Both the position numbers and the translations under genes were made by a program. Shown here in pieces: positions 46,371-59,571 of a stretch of 64,000 nt of DNA. Within the stretch, counting starts at the first letter, position 1; each line of letters begins with the position of its first letter. Below the pieces are notes generated by a model, which saw only the letters and a program-made list of their open reading frames with translations, was not told the DNA's origin and ran no database searches. Source of the DNA: Rhodanobacter thiooxydans LCS2 (GTDB lineage: Bacteria > Pseudomonadota > Gammaproteobacteria > Xanthomonadales > Rhodanobacteraceae); NCBI RefSeq assembly GCF_000264375.1, contig NZ_AJXW01000010.1, positions 62,001-126,000 of the forward strand, in the 5' to 3' direction.

Positions 46371-47498
46371 TCAGTCATGGCCCTGCGCCTCGCCGCCGAG
46401 GCTTGCCGGCAGCAGACCGTCAACGAACGCGGCGGCCTCGAACGGACGCAGGTCGGTGGCGCTTTCGCCCAGGCCCACGAAACGGATCGGCAGGCCGAAC
46501 TCGCGCGCCAGCGCAAACACCACGCCACCCTTGGCGGTGCCGTCGAGTTTGGTCACCACCAGCCCGGTGACGCCAACGATCTGGCGGAACTGGCGCACCT
46601 GGCTGACCGCGTTCTGGCCGGTGGTGCCGTCGATCACCATCAGCACTTCGTGCGGCGCATCGGCGTCGAGCTTCTTCAGCACGCGGGCGATCTTGCCCAG
46701 CTCGTCCATCAGCCCGCCTTGGGTGTGCAGCCGGCCGGCGGTGTCGGCGATCAGCACGTCGGCGCCGCGCGAGCGCGCGGCCTGCAGCGCGTCGAAGATC
46801 ACGCTGGCGGCGTCGGCGTCCTGGCCCTGCGAGATCACCGGCACTGCGTTGCGCTCGCCCCAGGTCTTCAATTGCTCGACCGCGGCGGCACGGAAGGTGT
46901 CGCCGGCGGCCAGCATCACCGCGCGCTGCTCGTCGCGCCAGCGGCGCGCCAGCTTGCCGATGGTGGTGGTCTTGCCGGCACCGTTGATGCCGACCACCAG
47001 CACCACGAACGGCTTCCTGCCGCCTACCTGCAGCGGCTGCTCGACCGGCTTGAGCAGGGCCAGCAGCGCCTGGCGCAGCGCGGCCAGCAGCGCCGGCGCG
47101 TCGGCGAATTCGCGCTTGTGCATGCGCTTGCGCAGGCTCTCGACCAGCTCGGTGCTGGCCTCGATGCCGACGTCGGCGGTGATCAGCGCGGTCTCCAGCT
47201 CGTCGAGCAGGTCGTCGTCGAGCTTGGGATGGCGCACGAACAGCGAGCCGAGGCTGCGTGCGAAGCCGCTGTCGGCCAGTCGTTCGCGCCAGCTGCGCCT
47301 GCCCGGCGCCGCCGCTTCGGCGGCCTCGGCGGCCGGCGCCACGAAACGCTCGGTTTCGGGTCGGGTTTCCGCCGGCGCGGCGATTTCGGCCAGTGCCTCG
47401 TGCAGCACGCCACTTTCCGGCGCAACGGCAGCGGCGTGCTCCGTCTGCTTGTCGGCAGACGCCGCTTCGGTGGGCTTTTTCTTCCAGAACTTGAGCAT
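46371..47498 (-). CDS. ftsY: Signal recognition particle receptor FtsY
   Basis: A 375-residue SRP receptor GTPase. A 70-residue acidic, Ala-rich A domain precedes the NG domain. G motifs: VGINGAGKTTTIGKLA, LIADTAGRLHTQ, VVTKLDGTAKGG and the end FVGLGE. It docks ribosome-SRP complexes at the inner membrane. It is divergent from rsmD, with 74 bp between them. Confidence 0.97.
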   Translation of the reverse strand: MLKFWKKKPTEAASADKQTEHAAAVAPESGVLHEALAEIAAPAETRPETERFVAPAAEAAEAAAPGRRSWRERLADSGFARSLGSLFVRHPKLDDDLLDELETALITADVGIEASTELVESLRKRMHKREFADAPALLAALRQALLALLKPVEQPLQVGGRKPFVVLVVGINGAGKTTTIGKLARRWRDEQRAVMLAAGDTFRAAAVEQLKTWGERNAVPVISQGQDADAASVIFDALQAARSRGADVLIADTAGRLHTQGGLMDELGKIARVLKKLDADAPHEVLMVIDGTTGQNAVSQVRQFRQIVGVTGLVVTKLDGTAKGGVVFALAREFGLPIRFVGLGESATDLRPFEAAAFVDGLLPASLGGEAQGHD

Positions 47499-47572
47499 CG
47501 CGGCGGTGATTCAAAGACAATGGGCGGCATGCTAACACTCCAACCTGTACTGGCCGCTGAGGGCGCGGCGGC

Positions 47573-51304
<3,732 letters not shown>

Positions 51305-51330
51305 GCCCTTCGAAAAACTGGCGATTGCTC

Positions 51331-51410
51331 GTCATCCCGGCGAAAGCCGGGATCCAGCGCCCAGGGTTTCGGTGAGTCAGAGTCACTGAGTCCCAGCTTT
51401 CGCTGGGACG
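51331..51410. repeat. Paired-hairpin (REP/BIME-like) repeat
   Basis: Two GC-rich hairpins, ATCCCGGC-GAAA-GCCGGGAT (51334-51353) and GTCCCAGC-TTTC-GCTGGGAC (51390-51409), lie in inverted order with CGTC/GACG at the outer ends. The same plan recurs at 63653-63757. Confidence 0.75.
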
Positions 51411-51455
51411 ACGGTCCTAATCAAGGGTTTTCGAGGTTCCCAGCAAGGTCAGACC

Positions 51456-51611
51456 ATGGAATTGTTTTCGCTCACCGGCAACTCGCAGCAACTCGACGGC
51501 GGCGCCATGTTGTTCGCCCCATCCATGGGCCTCACCCCGCGCGTTGCGCGGGGCCGCCTGCGGCGTCCGGATTCGCTCCCGGCGAATCCGTCGGCAATGC
51601 GAGATATCTGA
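51456..51611 (+). pseudogene. Partial 5' duplication of the hydrolase gene
   Basis: A 51-codon frame whose first 18 residues ([18 protein letters not shown]) nearly repeat the start of the gene at 51613 ([18 protein letters not shown]). After that the frame runs into unrelated low-quality sequence and stops just before the real ATG. DNA identity is moderate, so the copy is not recent. Confidence 0.7.
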
Positions 51612-51612
51612 T

Positions 51613-52485
51613 ATGGAGCTCTGGTCCCTGCTCGGTAATTCTCAGCAATTAGACGGCGGCGCCATGTTCGGCAATGCGCCCAGGGCGCTGTGGTCGCGCT
51701 GGATCGCGCCGGATGCGGAGAACCGGATTCCGCTGGCCTGCCGCTGTCTGCTGGTGAGGGATCTGGGCGGGCGCAACGTGCTGTTCGAGACCGGCATCGG
51801 TGCGTTCTTCGAACCGGCGCTGCGCGAGCGTTACGGCGTGGTGGAGTCGCGGCACGTGCTGCTGGATTCGCTGGCCGGGGCCGGGCTCGGTCACGAGGAC
51901 ATCGACGTGGTAGTGCTGTCGCACCTGCACTTCGACCATGCCGGCGGCCTGCTGGCGGCATGGGAGGGGGGCCAGCCGCCGCGGCTGCTGTTCCCGAACG
52001 CACAGTTCGTGGTGGGTGCGGAGCACTGGCGCCGCGCGCTGCAGCCGCATCCGCGCGACCGCGCCTCGTTCGTGCCCGAGCTGCAGCCGCTGCTCGAAGC
52101 GAGCGGCCGGCTGGAGCTGGTCGAGGGCGAATATTCGCGGACGCTGGGCAAGTCGGTGCGCTTCTTCTTTTCGGACGGCCATACGCCCGGACTGATGCTG
52201 GCCGAAGTCGGTGGCGTGGTGTTCTGCGCCGACCTGATCCCGGGCCGCTTCTGGGTGCACCTGCCGATCACCATGGGCTACGACCGCTACCCGGAGAAGC
52301 TGATCGACGAGAAGCGCGTGTTCCTGGAAGACAAGCTGGCGCGCGGCGTGCAGCTGTTCTTCACCCACGACCACGATTGCGCGCTGGCGCGGGTGACGCG
52401 CGACGGGCGCGGCCGCTTCGGCACCGCCGACGAGCAGCGCGTCCTGCGCGGCATGCCGCCGTCCCGCCAGACGGGAGCGGGCTGA
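51613..52485 (+). CDS. Metallo-beta-lactamase-fold hydrolase
   Basis: A 290-residue MBL-fold protein. Metal ligands are visible in [14 protein letters not shown] (HxHxDH), [17 protein letters not shown] and the last His in FTHDHD. It resembles quorum-quenching-lactonase-like or other non-lactamase hydrolases; the substrate is unknown. Its first residues are duplicated at 51456. The stop shares one base with the next start. Confidence 0.82.
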   Translation: MELWSLLGNSQQLDGGAMFGNAPRALWSRWIAPDAENRIPLACRCLLVRDLGGRNVLFETGIGAFFEPALRERYGVVESRHVLLDSLAGAGLGHEDIDVVVLSHLHFDHAGGLLAAWEGGQPPRLLFPNAQFVVGAEHWRRALQPHPRDRASFVPELQPLLEASGRLELVEGEYSRTLGKSVRFFFSDGHTPGLMLAEVGGVVFCADLIPGRFWVHLPITMGYDRYPEKLIDEKRVFLEDKLARGVQLFFTHDHDCALARVTRDGRGRFGTADEQRVLRGMPPSRQTGAG

Positions 52486-53519
52486 TGAAAGGGCGCAAGA
52501 CGGGCTCCCTGCAGGGGCTGGCATGGAATGTCCTCGGCGCGCTGCTGCTGCTGGCCGGCATCGGCCTGGCGGCAACCACCGAACGCAGCCTGCTGAACTA
52601 CCGCGCGGTAGCCGGCCTGCATGGTGGCGAGGTGATCGACCTCGGCTCCAACTCGCCGCCGGCCGGCGGCGAGCACGGTGCGATGGCGCGCGTGACCGGT
52701 ACGCCGACGGTGGTGGAGGCGCCACGCGATCCGGATTTCAACCTGCGGGCGAATACCCCGGTGCTGGTGCGCCATGTGGAGATGTTCCAGTGGCGCGAGG
52801 TGCGCGTCGGCAGCGGCGTGCACTACGAACTGGACTGGGTCGACCATCTGCTCGATGCCGGCCATTTCGAGGAGCCGCACGGTCACGCGAACCCGCCCAG
52901 CTTCCCGCTCAGCGGCAAGCAGTTCGACGCCGGGCTGGTGCGGCTCGGCGGGTTCGGGCTGGGGTCCGTGCTGCTGCATGCGATACCGGGCACGCAGCAG
53001 GTTGCGCCGGACCCCGGCGCACTGCCGGCGAACCTGGCGGCCAGCTTCAGCCGCTACCAGGACTACCTGGTGACCAGCGCGCGGCCGGGCGACCCGCGGC
53101 TGGGCGACGTGCGGGTGAGCTGGAACGAGGTACCGCTGCAGGAGCTGACGGTGGTCGGGCGCGTTGACGGCGACCGGCTGGTGGCGGCCACCGACGCCGC
53201 GGACGGCAAGGGTTACGTGGTGCAGGTCGGCGACGTGCCGGTGCTGGACATTTTTCCGGATCTGCCGGTTCCGCCGGAGTTCGTGACGAGCTGGCGGATC
53301 CTGGCGGTGTTGCTGGCGTCGGCGGGGGTGTTCGTGCTGCTCGCGGTCCAGCGCAACCGGCGCGAGCCGCTGCTGGCGCTGGGCCTGGCGGCGCTGGCCG
53401 TGGGTATCGTGGCCGGGGTGCTCTGGCTCGGCAGCGATACGCGCAACATGCTGGGCTGGCTGGCGCTGGCGCTGTGCGGCCTGCTGCTCACCGGCTGGCG
53501 ACTGCGCCGCGCGCACTGA
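52485..53519 (+). CDS. TMEM43-family membrane protein
   Basis: A 344-residue protein with one N-terminal membrane segment (LAWNVLGALLLLAGIGLAAT), a long soluble part and three C-terminal hydrophobic segments (ILAVLLASAGVFVLLAV, LGLAALAVGIVAGVLW, LGWLALALCGLLLTGW). LLNYRAVAGLHGGEVIDLGS and VEMFQWREVR are typical of TMEM43-like bacterial proteins. Function is not known. The one-base overlap with the hydrolase suggests an operon. Confidence 0.8.
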   Translation: MKGRKTGSLQGLAWNVLGALLLLAGIGLAATTERSLLNYRAVAGLHGGEVIDLGSNSPPAGGEHGAMARVTGTPTVVEAPRDPDFNLRANTPVLVRHVEMFQWREVRVGSGVHYELDWVDHLLDAGHFEEPHGHANPPSFPLSGKQFDAGLVRLGGFGLGSVLLHAIPGTQQVAPDPGALPANLAASFSRYQDYLVTSARPGDPRLGDVRVSWNEVPLQELTVVGRVDGDRLVAATDAADGKGYVVQVGDVPVLDIFPDLPVPPEFVTSWRILAVLLASAGVFVLLAVQRNRREPLLALGLAALAVGIVAGVLWLGSDTRNMLGWLALALCGLLLTGWRLRRAH

Positions 53520-53553
53520 GCGCGCGGGCGGCAAACGGGATTCGCGCCTTCCC

Positions 53554-54837
53554 TCAGGCCGTCGCCGACTTGCCACCGGCCGAAGCGAACACCTGATCGG
53601 CCCACTGCGTGGCGCCCAGGTAGATCGTCGCCATGCGCTGGATGCGCTGCGGCACGGCGTGTTCGCTGGTCAGCTCGCCGGCTTCCCAGGCAAGGATCTG
53701 CTTCAGCAGCGGCGCGAACGGCCCGCCGCGACCGGTCAGTGCGTCGCTGATCTCCGGCACCAGGCGCAGGTGGGTCAGCAGGAACTCCATCGGCGCGCAC
53801 ATCAGGGTGTCGAGCAGCGAGAACAGGCCCACCGTGAAGGCCATCTCCGGGTAGCCGTTGGGCATGCCGGTGGCCAGCTTCTCGCACATGTGCGCGCGGA
53901 TCAGCGCGGCGCGCAGCAGTTCCGGTGGACGGTCGTCCATGCTGCACATGGACATGGTGTCGATCCAGTTGCGCATGCGCATGACACCGAAGAAGATCGC
54001 CGCCTGCTGCACCGATTTCAGTTGCCGCGGCAGCGCGAAATAGGCCGAGTTGACGCAGCTCAGCAGCTTGTAGCTGAGTACCGCGTCGTCGCGCACGATG
54101 TTGCCCAGCTCCACCGGCCCGGGATTGCTTTCCTGCAACACGCGCATCAGGCGCAGCATGCTCAGGCGGTTGGCGGTGAGCACGGGCACCGCCACCGGCT
54201 GCGGAATCAGCAGGTAGCGGCCCTGGATCGCCTCCAGCGGCAGCTCCAGGCAGCGTTCGTAGGTGAGATGGTCGTTGACGTGGCCGGCCACCACCTGGAT
54301 GCCGCGCTGGTGCAGCTCCCCGGCGTGCTCCTTCAGCCGCTCGGGGCTCAGGTGGGTGGCATCCAGCCGCACCAGTTGCACCAGCTGCAGCAGGGTTTCC
54401 AGCGCCAGGCTGCTTTCCAGGTCGGCGCCCGTCACGTCGAGCATGAACTGGCAGCCGCGCAGCGCCATCTGCTGCAGGCGCCTCATCAGCGCGGTGTCGC
54501 CGGCCACGTGCGGCTGCAGCACCACGCCGAGACGCGGCTGGTGCAGCAGCACGTCGGAATCTTCCGGCAACAGCTCGGCCGGCATGTTGAGGAACGCGCG
54601 GTTGCCGCGCACCAGCCGGGTCAGCGCGCCGTCGGTGATGGTCGACAGCACGCATTGCAGCAGGGTCTGTTCGTCGCCCGGCTCGCGGTGGAACACGATC
54701 TCGTAGGCGAACAGCTGGCGCTCGCGGTCGAGCATGGGCACGCGCAATACCGGCAGCGGCACCGAGGTCGGCAAGCCCTCGCGACCCGGCGTGCCGATGG
54801 AGGGGGAGGCAGCGGAAGAAGCGTTCGGTTGGCTCAT
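53554..54837 (-). CDS. EAL-HDOD signalling protein (YuxH type)
   Basis: A 427-residue protein. Residues 25-220 form a degenerate EAL domain (LFAYEIVFHREPGD in place of the EAL motif), so phosphodiesterase activity is unlikely. Residues 230-420 form an HDOD domain (VELGNIVRDDAVLSYKLLSC, VQQAAIFFGVMRMRNWI). Such proteins act in signalling, motility or surface behaviour. It borders the flagellar genes on the same strand. Confidence 0.85.
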   Translation of the reverse strand: MSQPNASSAASPSIGTPGREGLPTSVPLPVLRVPMLDRERQLFAYEIVFHREPGDEQTLLQCVLSTITDGALTRLVRGNRAFLNMPAELLPEDSDVLLHQPRLGVVLQPHVAGDTALMRRLQQMALRGCQFMLDVTGADLESSLALETLLQLVQLVRLDATHLSPERLKEHAGELHQRGIQVVAGHVNDHLTYERCLELPLEAIQGRYLLIPQPVAVPVLTANRLSMLRLMRVLQESNPGPVELGNIVRDDAVLSYKLLSCVNSAYFALPRQLKSVQQAAIFFGVMRMRNWIDTMSMCSMDDRPPELLRAALIRAHMCEKLATGMPNGYPEMAFTVGLFSLLDTLMCAPMEFLLTHLRLVPEISDALTGRGGPFAPLLKQILAWEAGELTSEHAVPQRIQRMATIYLGATQWADQVFASAGGKSATA

Positions 54838-54943
54838 GATCGGTCGTCGTGGTTGACGGTGGGCGCGCCGGGGAGGGCTGCTTCGCAGTCAGTGGGGGGA
54901 TCGTTTGCGTGGGCAGTTGTGGGTGTGGTCTCTCATCGCGATG

Positions 54944-55390
54944 TCATACCGCCGCCAGTACCTGCGAACGCAGGCTGGCATGCAGTTCGCCGGAGCGGCC
55001 GTAGAGTTCGTTCTCGCCGGCGTGGCCGGTCAGCACGGCCAGCGCGCGGCGCGTCTGGCTCAGCCGCTGGCTGACCACGCTGCCGTTGCGCTGGTTGAGC
55101 AGGTGGCAGTACTGCAACCGCTGCACGATGCGGCTCCAGCCAGCCGCCGAGGCGGCCGCCACCGCCGGCTGCTCGGCCGCCAGCTGCTGGCGCTCGGCGT
55201 CGAGCTGCTCCAGTTGCAGCATCAGGGCCTGCTTGCGCGTGCCGGCCTGGTCCAGCGCGTCGCTGTCGCGCGCGTCCAGCGCCGTGCGCTCGGTCTCGAG
55301 CACCTGCGCGAGCCGGTCGACCGCCTGTTGCATGTCGCCCAGCACCGCGGTCAGCGCGTCGTCCAGCTCGTGCTGCAGCGGCCGCTTCAT
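54944..55390 (-). CDS. flgN: Flagellar export chaperone FlgN
   Basis: A 148-residue helical protein. Its helices (LDDALTAVLGDMQQAVDRLAQ, QALMLQLEQLDAERQQLA) and the position directly after flgM identify it as the chaperone for hook-associated proteins FlgK and FlgL. Its start overlaps the flgM stop by 4 bp. Confidence 0.88.
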   Translation of the reverse strand: MKRPLQHELDDALTAVLGDMQQAVDRLAQVLETERTALDARDSDALDQAGTRKQALMLQLEQLDAERQQLAAEQPAVAAASAAGWSRIVQRLQYCHLLNQRNGSVVSQRLSQTRRALAVLTGHAGENELYGRSGELHASLRSQVLAAV

Positions 55391-55710
55391 GCGTTGCCCG
55401 TGCCGCCGAGCTGCTGATCCAGCGCAAGCATGCGGTCGGCGGTGCGCCCGGCGTCGACCTGGTAGCTGCCGTCGGCCAGCGCCTGGCGCAGGCGTTCCAC
55501 CCGCGCCGCGTCGATCACGGCGCTGTCGTCGGTGCGGGCGGCTTCCTGCAGCGCGAGGGCCGAGTCGGTCAGCTTCAGCTGGTCGCCGGCCTTGGGCACG
55601 GCGCTGGCGGCATCCGCCGCACCGCTGGCCGTGGTGGCCGGGCCGTTGCCCGCGTTGCCGGTGGTCTGCGTGAACTTCGGCAAGCCGTTGTTGGGAATGG
55701 TCGTATTCAT
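55387..55710 (-). CDS. flgM: Anti-sigma-28 factor FlgM
   Basis: A 107-residue protein with a disordered Thr/Ala/Gly-rich first half and the sigma-28-binding second half (LKLTDSALALQEAARTDD, VIDAARVERLRQALADGSY and VDAGRTADRMLALD). It holds sigma-28 inactive until export through the hook-basal body. A strong sigma-28 promoter precedes it. Confidence 0.93.
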   Translation of the reverse strand: MNTTIPNNGLPKFTQTTGNAGNGPATTASGAADAASAVPKAGDQLKLTDSALALQEAARTDDSAVIDAARVERLRQALADGSYQVDAGRTADRMLALDQQLGGTGNA

Positions 55711-55747
55711 GGGTCCGTGCTCGCTGGGGTGTGGCCCTGTAACCGAC

Positions 55748-55774
55748 AGATCGGCCGCTGTGGCGGAAACTTTA
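55748..55774 (-). promoter_or_regulatory. Sigma-28 promoter of flgM-flgN
   Basis: On the minus strand TAAAGTTT (55767-55774), an 11-bp spacer and GCCGATCT (55748-55755) match the consensus TAAAGTTT-N11-GCCGATAA. Confidence 0.85.
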
Positions 55775-55800
55775 GCGGTGAACGGCGGGCGTGGCGGCGC

Positions 55801-56529
55801 TCATGGCAGCGCGACCACCGTGCCCGGGGCGCTGACCATCGCGTCGACCACCTTGCCCGAGCTTTCGTTGCGCACCCGCAGGCGGGCACCGTTGTCGCCG
55901 CTGCCCATCGCCACGCCGGCCGCGCGCACCTCGATGCCGTCGAGCCTGGCCACCAGCTCCACGCGGTCGCCGGCGCGCACCATGCGGCGGCCGCCCAGCG
56001 CGCCGGGCGAAAGCACGCTGCCCTGCGCCAGCGAGCGGGCCAGCGTGCGGCCGGCCACCTGGGTGAGGTTGTCGATGTAGCCGTAGCCGAGCCGGGCAAC
56101 GTCGCGCTCCTCCGCGTGCACGTCCGCGGCGCCCAGGCCGTCGCCGCGCAACAGCGGCCGGCTGGTCACCAGCACCTGGCGGAACAGCTGCAGCTGCAGC
56201 GGCACGCGCACGGTCCAGCCGCCGGGTTGCGGGCAGCGTACCGGCACGGTCAGGCGGGACGAGGTTGTTGCGTAGGCCGGCACTACCGCGCGCAGCGGTT
56301 CACGGCACGCGTCCAGGTGCAGGCGCAGGTCGAGCGGCGCGGCGTTGACCACCACCCGACTGCCCGGCAGCGCGTAGTGCTCGCGAACCGCCTGCTCGGC
56401 CGCGGCGCGTACGCTGTCGGGTGATTGCGTGGTGGTGGTGGCGCTGTCGGCACGGGCACTCTGTGGCCATGCGCCGAGGCCCAGCGCGGCGACCAGCAAG
56501 CCGGTGGCGAGGAGCCGGGGTTTGCTCAT
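55801..56529 (-). CDS. flgA: Flagellar basal body P-ring formation protein FlgA
   Basis: A 242-residue periplasmic protein with a signal peptide ([16 protein letters not shown], then SARA). The C-terminal SAF domain is seen in [20 protein letters not shown] and [16 protein letters not shown]. FlgA assists FlgI assembly. The ATG at 56529 overlaps the chemoreceptor stop. Confidence 0.92.
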   Translation of the reverse strand: MSKPRLLATGLLVAALGLGAWPQSARADSATTTTQSPDSVRAAAEQAVREHYALPGSRVVVNAAPLDLRLHLDACREPLRAVVPAYATTSSRLTVPVRCPQPGGWTVRVPLQLQLFRQVLVTSRPLLRGDGLGAADVHAEERDVARLGYGYIDNLTQVAGRTLARSLAQGSVLSPGALGGRRMVRAGDRVELVARLDGIEVRAAGVAMGSGDNGARLRVRNESSGKVVDAMVSAPGTVVALP

Positions 56530-57830
56530 GCGTCCGCCAGCAAGGCGCCGAGTTGCCCGAGCAGCGCCTCGCGATCGGACTCCATCTGCTGCGACAGCGT
56601 GGCGGCCTGTTCGAGCTGGCCGTCGCAAAGCAGGGCGACGAAGCGGTTGCCCTGTTCGCACAGGCGGCTGCCGCTGCCGCTCAGGCCGGCGCTGGCGGGG
56701 TGGCCCCGGTACAGCGCGCCCAGCCGGTCGGCGCTGCGGTTGATCGTATGGGTATCGAACCAGCGCCGATCCAGCGCGCCCGGTTCCAGCAGGGCCAGCT
56801 CGGCCGCCTGGCGCAGGTTCAGCGACGCCTCGCGCAGGGTCAGGCTGAGGCTGGCCGGGTCGCGGCCGCTTTCGCCTTCCAGCCAGTCCAGCCCCAGCCG
56901 GTGCGCCAGCAGGGCGGCGCGATGCAGCGCGTCGGACTGGCGCCGCGCCTCGTTGCCGCGACGCTGCAGTGCGCCGAGCGCAGCCTGTGCCGCGGTGGCG
57001 CGCGCGTGCTGCACGTCGTGGTTCTGCTGCAGCTTGTGGATGCGCGTGCCCGAGGCCCGCACGGCTTCGCTGCCTTCGCGCAGGGTGGCGCCGGACTGGC
57101 CGACGCCGGCCTGCGCGCGCTCCAGTTGCTGCAGGCCGTGCTGCACGTCGCCGTCCAGCTGCAGCGAAAAATCGCCGATCGAGCCGGTGACGGCCTCGAT
57201 TTCGGTGGTGGTGAGCGTGGTTTTTTCCGCCAGCTGCTTGACCTCGTCGGCGACCACGGCAAAGCCGCGACCCGCCTCGCCGGCACGCGCCGCCTCGATC
57301 GCCGCGTTCAACGCCACCAGGTTGGTCTGGTGCGCGATTTCCTGCACCACGCCGATCAGCTGGCGGATCTGCGCCACCTGTTCGGCCAGCTTGCTCTGGT
57401 TGCGGTTCATCGCCGACAGCGCGCTGCGCAGCAGGCGCAGCTGGCCATCGAGCTCGCTGACGCTGCGCTCGCCGGCCTGCCCGGCCTGGCTGGCCTGGTC
57501 GAGTTCGGCGCTGATCTGCTGCAGCGCCGTCGAGATACCGGCGCTGCCATCCGTCAAACGATCGACGCTGCCGCGGCCCTCGTCGGCGGCCTTGGCCAGC
57601 GCCGCCTGCTCGCGCGACAGCTGCTGCACCGCGCCGAGCACCAGGCTCTGCTGCTCCACGGTCTGCAGCGCCACCGAGGCGGGCGGCCGGGCGGCGACGC
57701 GCGCCAGCAGCGGAGCCAGCACCTGCGCCGCGCGCGGGTACCGCCGTCGCAGCGCGGCGACCTGCGCGTCGTCACCCGCGACGGCGGCCTCCACCAGGGC
57801 AGTGAGGTGCGTGGTCCAGGTCAGGCTCAT
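56526..57830 (-). CDS. Soluble methyl-accepting chemotaxis protein
   Basis: A 434-residue receptor-like protein without any membrane segment. The conserved hairpin tip reads [20 protein letters not shown] and [20 protein letters not shown]. Its methylation helices are short, and the C-terminal 130 residues ([33 protein letters not shown]) are of unknown type and may sense an internal cue. It is ATGA-coupled to flgA and has a sigma-54 promoter. Confidence 0.88.
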   Translation of the reverse strand: MSLTWTTHLTALVEAAVAGDDAQVAALRRRYPRAAQVLAPLLARVAARPPASVALQTVEQQSLVLGAVQQLSREQAALAKAADEGRGSVDRLTDGSAGISTALQQISAELDQASQAGQAGERSVSELDGQLRLLRSALSAMNRNQSKLAEQVAQIRQLIGVVQEIAHQTNLVALNAAIEAARAGEAGRGFAVVADEVKQLAEKTTLTTTEIEAVTGSIGDFSLQLDGDVQHGLQQLERAQAGVGQSGATLREGSEAVRASGTRIHKLQQNHDVQHARATAAQAALGALQRRGNEARRQSDALHRAALLAHRLGLDWLEGESGRDPASLSLTLREASLNLRQAAELALLEPGALDRRWFDTHTINRSADRLGALYRGHPASAGLSGSGSRLCEQGNRFVALLCDGQLEQAATLSQQMESDREALLGQLGALLADA

Positions 57831-57903
57831 GGGGCGGAGATCACCTTGGTTGTGGCGCGGAAGTGCAACCGCTGCATCGACAGCAAGCTGCGGAACTTGA
57901 GGA

Positions 57904-57919
57904 AGCAAGTCGCATGCCA
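57904..57919 (-). promoter_or_regulatory. Sigma-54 promoter of the receptor-flgA unit
   Basis: Minus strand TGGCATGCGACTTGCT matches TGGCAC-N5-TTGC closely. It is 73 bp before the chemoreceptor start. No PEP-CTERM box lies 63 bp upstream, so a flagellar activator is more likely. Confidence 0.8.
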
Positions 57920-57985
57920 GTGCGGCGAAGAGCGAAACCCTCGCCCGACCCTGCGGCGCAAGGAGAGAGCCCGGCACGGCAGCGC

Positions 57986-58012
57986 TCAAGTACGCCGTGT
58001 TGTGGCCGATAG
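57986..58012 (+). promoter_or_regulatory. Sigma-28 promoter of cheV
   Basis: TCAAGTAC (57986-57993), an 11-bp spacer and GCCGATAG (58005-58012) fit the flagellar late-promoter consensus. It ends 46 bp before the cheV start. Confidence 0.7.
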
Positions 58013-58058
58013 CCACCGCGTACGGCCGCGGCGGCGGCAGCGCACCCGAGGAGAGCGC

Positions 58059-58997
58059 ATGGGCGGCACGTTGCTGGAAAAAGTGGAGCAACACACCCGG
58101 CTGGCCGGGCACAACCGGGTGGCCATGCTGCTGTTCCGGCTGGGCGACGAGCAGCTGTTCGGCATCAACGTGTTCAAGGTGCGCGAGGTGCTGCGCCGTC
58201 CACCGCTGGAACGCATGCCGGGCGTGCACGCCTTGCTGGCCGGCAGCTGCGACTACCGCGGGCAGACCGTTCCGGTGATCGACCTGGCCGCCGCGCTCGG
58301 CTACGCGCCGCTGCGCGAGGTCGCCTCGGCGCATCTGATGGTGACCGAATTCAACCGCTCGGTGCAGGGCTTCCTGGTGGCGGACCTGCAGCGCATGGTG
58401 CAATGTCCGGGCGAAACGCTGGTGGCGCCGCCGAGCAACCTGGGCTTCGGCGCGCGGGTCAACGCGGTAACCCGCATCGATGGCGCGCTGATGGCGGTGG
58501 TCGACGTGGAGCACGTGCTGGCCAGTATCGACGCCGCGCCGGCCGAGCTGTCCATGCAGATGCAGCGCGCCGCCGACACCCGCACGCTGTCGCCGCGACG
58601 GGTGATGGTGGTGGACGATTCGCTGATCGCTCGCCGCCGGCTGGTCGGCCTGTTCAAGCAGATGAACATCGAATGCGTGGTGGCGACGGATGGTCGCGAA
58701 GCGCTCGAGCGCCTGCAGGAACTCGCGGCGGGCGACCCCGTCGACGGCGTCAGGCTGGTGGTGTCGGACATCGAGATGCCGCGCCTGGACGGCTACGCGC
58801 TCACCCGCGCGATCCGCGAGACGCCGGGCCTGCGCCAGCTCAAGGTAGTACTGCACAGCTCGCTCAGCGGCATCTTCAACGAGGCGATGGTGAAGGAGGT
58901 CAAGGCCGACCGCTTCGTCGCCAAGTACCAGCCGGACCTGCTGGCGCAGGCGGTGCTGGAGCTGTTGCCCGAGCCGGCAGAAGTGCCGGCGGGCTGA
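58059..58997 (+). CDS. cheV: Chemotaxis coupling protein CheV
   Basis: A 312-residue protein with a CheW domain (residues 20-160: [34 protein letters not shown]) and a receiver domain (residues 185-305: [14 protein letters not shown], acceptor Asp in [15 protein letters not shown]). It couples receptors to CheA and is tuned by phosphorylation. The ATG at 58059 follows GAGGAGA. Confidence 0.93.
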   Translation: MGGTLLEKVEQHTRLAGHNRVAMLLFRLGDEQLFGINVFKVREVLRRPPLERMPGVHALLAGSCDYRGQTVPVIDLAAALGYAPLREVASAHLMVTEFNRSVQGFLVADLQRMVQCPGETLVAPPSNLGFGARVNAVTRIDGALMAVVDVEHVLASIDAAPAELSMQMQRAADTRTLSPRRVMVVDDSLIARRRLVGLFKQMNIECVVATDGREALERLQELAAGDPVDGVRLVVSDIEMPRLDGYALTRAIRETPGLRQLKVVLHSSLSGIFNEAMVKEVKADRFVAKYQPDLLAQAVLELLPEPAEVPAG

Positions 58998-59113
58998 CTC
59001 CGGCGCGGCTGGCGCCAGCACGGCGTCAACAATCCGTCTTTTCGCCGGTGGCGCCCTCGAGGTGTCGCGGGCACGGCTTCGCCAGCCCAGTTGCAGCAAC
59101 GTTTTCCCCGTGG

Positions 59114-59129
59114 TGGCATGCAATTTGCC
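59114..59129 (+). promoter_or_regulatory. Sigma-54 promoter of the flgB operon
   Basis: TGGCATGCAATTTGCC is an almost perfect -24/-12 element, 37 bp before flgB. Confidence 0.88.
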
Positions 59130-59166
59130 TCCAGCTCCGTGCGGCAACTGCACGCGGAGCGAAGCG

Positions 59167-59571
59167 ATGTCCCTGACCCCTGACAACCTGTTCGGCATCC
59201 ACACCGGGGCACTGGACCTGTGGCAGCGGCGTACCGAGGTGCTCGCCAACAACCTGGCCAACGCCGACACACCCGACTACCTGGCCCGCGACATCGACTT
59301 CCGCAAGGTGCTGGCGGACGCCGGCGGCAGCCAGGGCGAACTGCCGCTGCAGACCACCGCCGCCGGCCAGATCGGTACGGCCGGGCCGGGGGCCGACGGC
59401 GCGCTGGCTTATCGCGTGCCGACCCAGCCGAGCATGGACGGCAACACCGTTGACGCGCAGGCCGAGCAGGCCGCGTTCGCCGCCAACGGCGTGCACTACC
59501 AGGCCAGCCTGTCCTTCATCACCGCACAGATCCGCATGTTGCGCATGGCCATCAACGGAGGCCAGGGCTGA
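59167..59571 (+). CDS. flgB: Flagellar basal body rod protein FlgB
   Basis: A 134-residue proximal rod protein. [20 protein letters not shown] is the conserved rod N-terminal motif and [20 protein letters not shown] the C-terminal one. First gene of flgBCDEFGH; its stop overlaps flgC by one base. Confidence 0.95.
   Translation: MSLTPDNLFGIHTGALDLWQRRTEVLANNLANADTPDYLARDIDFRKVLADAGGSQGELPLQTTAAGQIGTAGPGADGALAYRVPTQPSMDGNTVDAQAEQAAFAANGVHYQASLSFITAQIRMLRMAINGGQG

Larger units (their letters stand above)
51305..51612. other. Intergenic region with paired-hairpin repeat and partial gene duplication
   Basis: 308 bp holding the repeat at 51331-51410, outer imperfect inverted ends near 51307 and 51428, the duplicated 5' part of the hydrolase gene, and two further hairpins at 51535-51553 and 51568-51590. 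Confidence 0.7.

Noticed and set aside
57853..57866. TGGCGCGGAAGTGC as a plus-strand sigma-54 promoter for cheV
   Set aside because: The GG to GC spacing is one base short; the sigma-28 site further down fits better.
56421..58058. Long upstream open frame in phase with cheV
   Set aside because: It is antisense to the chemoreceptor and flgA; family similarity begins only at the ATG at 58059.
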